Shown here piece after piece: positions 62,752-64,000 of a stretch of 64,000 nucleotides of DNA (positions within the stretch are counted from its first letter, which is position 1; every line of letters begins with the position of its first letter). The translations under genes were made by a program, and so were the position numbers. The stretch lies in the NCBI RefSeq assembly GCF_025961205.1, contig NZ_JAOQNH010000003.1, forward strand, positions 826,501-890,500, given 5' to 3'. Source of the DNA: Azospirillum fermentarium (GTDB lineage: Bacteria; Pseudomonadota; Alphaproteobacteria; Azospirillales; Azospirillaceae). The notes beneath the pieces were generated by a model. The model did no database searches. It worked only from the letters and a program-made list of their open reading frames with translations, and had not been told where the DNA came from.

Positions 62752-63159
62752 TTACTTCGTCTCGATCAGTTCGATCTTGTAGCCGTCGGGATCTTCGATG
62801 AAGGCGATGACGGTGGAGCCATGCTTCATCGGACCCGGCGGGCGGGGAATCGTCACGCCTTCCGCCGCCAGCTTTTCACACGCTCCATAGATGTCGGGAA
62901 CGCCGAGCGCGATGTGGCCGAACGCGGTGCCCAGAGCATAGGGTTCGGCCTGATCCCAGTTGTGGGTCAGTTCGATCACCGTGTTGTGCGCCTCGTCGCC
63001 GTACCCGACGAAGGCCAGGGTGAAGCGCCCGCTGTCGTAATCGGTCTTGCGCAGCAGTTTCATGCCCAGCAGGCGGGTGTAGAAGTCGATCGACTTGTCC
63101 AGGTCGAACACCCGGATCATGGTGTGCAGCATACGGAAGCTGCCGGCGGTCTCGCTCAT
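62752..63159 (-). CDS. gloA: Lactoylglutathione lyase (glyoxalase I)
   Basis: A 135-residue VOC-fold enzyme: [26 protein letters not shown] at the start, [10 protein letters not shown] and [22 protein letters not shown] at the end. Metal ligands: His (LHTMIR), Glu (VIELTHN), His (GHIAL) and Glu (KIELIE), as in GloA. It detoxifies methylglyoxal with glutathione. Overlaps the lpxB stop by four bases. Confidence 0.93.
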   Translation of the reverse strand: MSETAGSFRMLHTMIRVFDLDKSIDFYTRLLGMKLLRKTDYDSGRFTLAFVGYGDEAHNTVIELTHNWDQAEPYALGTAFGHIALGVPDIYGACEKLAAEGVTIPRPPGPMKHGSTVIAFIEDPDGYKIELIETK

Positions 63160-64000
63160 CCTTCGTCTCCTCGTGGGGCCGGCACCGCGTCGAGGATGAC
63201 GCGGGCGGCGCGTTCGCTGGGGGGCGGGCCGCCGCGGCCAAGCCACGCGGCCACGTCCGCCACGCCGTCGGTCTGTTCCTGCCGCGCCGCCGGATCGTCC
63301 AGCAGCCGCGCCAGGGCCGCGGCCAGAGTGCCGGGACGGCAGTCCTGCTGCAACAGTTCCGGCACCAGCATCCGGTCGAGCATCAGATTGACCAGATTGA
63401 CGTATTTCACCCGGATCAGCCGCCGCACCAGCGCCGCCGTCACCGGGTTGACGCGGTAGGCGATGACCGAGGGCAGCCCGGACAGCGCCAGTTCCAGCGC
63501 CACCGTGCCCGACGCCGCCACCGCCAGCTCCGCCGCGGCGAACGCATCATATTTGGCGGCATCCCCCTCCACGACAAGGGTGCGCAGCGGCCAATCGGCC
63601 ACCGCGGCGCGCACGGTGCCGGCCACCGTCGCCACCGTCGGCACCACCGCCACCAGGCCGGGGCGGGTGGCCGCCACCTGTTCCAGCGCCGCGCGGAACA
63701 CCGGCAGCAGCCGCGTCACCTCCCCCCGCCGGCTGCCGGGCAGCACGGCCAGCACCCGGTCGCCATCGGACAGGCCGTGATCCCGGCGGAACCGCGCGGC
63801 ATCCCCCTGCCCCGCCCCGCTTTCCACCACCGAATGGCCGACGAAGGTGCAGGGCAGCCCTTCCCGCTCGAAATAGGGCGGCTCGAACGGCAGCACCGCC
63901 AGCAGATGGTCGTACAGGGCGGCGTACTTGGCCGCCCGCTTGGGCTTCCACGCCCACACGGTGGGGGCGACATAATGGACCAGCGGGATTTCCGGCGCCC
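63156..64000 (-). CDS. lpxB: Lipid-A-disaccharide synthase (N-terminus beyond window)
   Basis: The frame is open to the window edge; about 281 C-terminal residues are present. [18 protein letters not shown] at the upstream side, [20 protein letters not shown], then [29 protein letters not shown] are LpxB (GT19) signatures. It joins UDP-diacylglucosamine and lipid X. Co-oriented with gloA and overlapping it by four bases. Confidence 0.94.
   Translation of the reverse strand, partial: APEIPLVHYVAPTVWAWKPKRAAKYAALYDHLLAVLPFEPPYFEREGLPCTFVGHSVVESGAGQGDAARFRRDHGLSDGDRVLAVLPGSRRGEVTRLLPVFRAALEQVAATRPGLVAVVPTVATVAGTVRAAVADWPLRTLVVEGDAAKYDAFAAAELAVAASGTVALELALSGLPSVIAYRVNPVTAALVRRLIRVKYVNLVNLMLDRMLVPELLQQDCRPGTLAAALARLLDDPAARQEQTDGVADVAAWLGRGGPPPSERAARVILDAVPAPRGDEG

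Overview
The window is about 70% GC and almost fully coding. Gene content and protein style (N-type ATPase operon, pqqABCDE, aerobic-type cobalamin genes with CobG/CobN/CobW, rpoZ-rsh, class I cytochrome c2, many LysR regulators) point to an alphaproteobacterium, most likely a Rhodospirillales/Azospirillum-like member. This is an inference from gene content; there is no rRNA in the window. I saw no tRNA, rRNA or CRISPR array.

Layout. 1-7744 (minus strand): a truncated degenerate EAL-like gene, then the complete N-ATPase operon atpDCQRBEFAG, which carries one palindromic repeat inside atpR and a second, unrelated multi-hairpin element between atpE and atpF. 7.9-17.3 kb: LysR, cytochrome c, HerA-like ATPase, acyl-CoA:carboxylate CoA-transferase, a LysR/TPP-enzyme divergent pair and a beta-lactamase-fold lipoprotein. 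17.5-22.9 kb: a probable lysine/pipecolate catabolic group (amaB, amaA and a saccharopine/lysine-dehydrogenase-type enzyme), interrupted by a minus-strand acyltransferase and a 25-residue membrane peptide. 22.9-28.6 kb: PQQ region (CXXCW periplasmic protein, soluble PAS-PAS chemoreceptor, pqqABCDE). 28.6-31.5 kb: mntH and chrA. 31.5-34.35 kb: insertion-rich segment (TTAGAGCG palindromic element, hypothetical gene, IS5-type transposase remnant, 151-bp palindromic element, intact 1304-bp IS5-family element with a CTAA target duplication). 34.3-37.2 kb: LysR/MFS divergent pair and an MTA/SAH nucleosidase-type gene. 37.3-52.9 kb: cobalamin biosynthesis in four transcription blocks (cobW-N-G-H-I-J behind a B12 riboswitch; cobK; cobL-E-M; cbiD head-to-head with cobA-B-O). 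53-64 kb: porin, VOC-like protein, DUF2126 transglutaminase, unknown protein, rpoZ, rsh, gloA and truncated lpxB.

The most interesting signals are repeats that became part of genes. A 99-bp palindromic element sits in frame inside atpR (33 extra codons), and a copy with 95/99 identical bases lies 27 kb away. A 119-bp four-hairpin repeat separates two convergent gene pairs, shows a compensatory base-pair change between its copies, and supplies the last codons of the nucleosidase gene. Other repeats supply stop codons or C-termini to chrA, an acyltransferase and a LysR gene. Also notable are overlapping divergent start codons of cobA and cbiD, a combination of CobG with CbiD, and a shared LysR-type operator (TGAG-N5-CTCA) at two unlinked loci.
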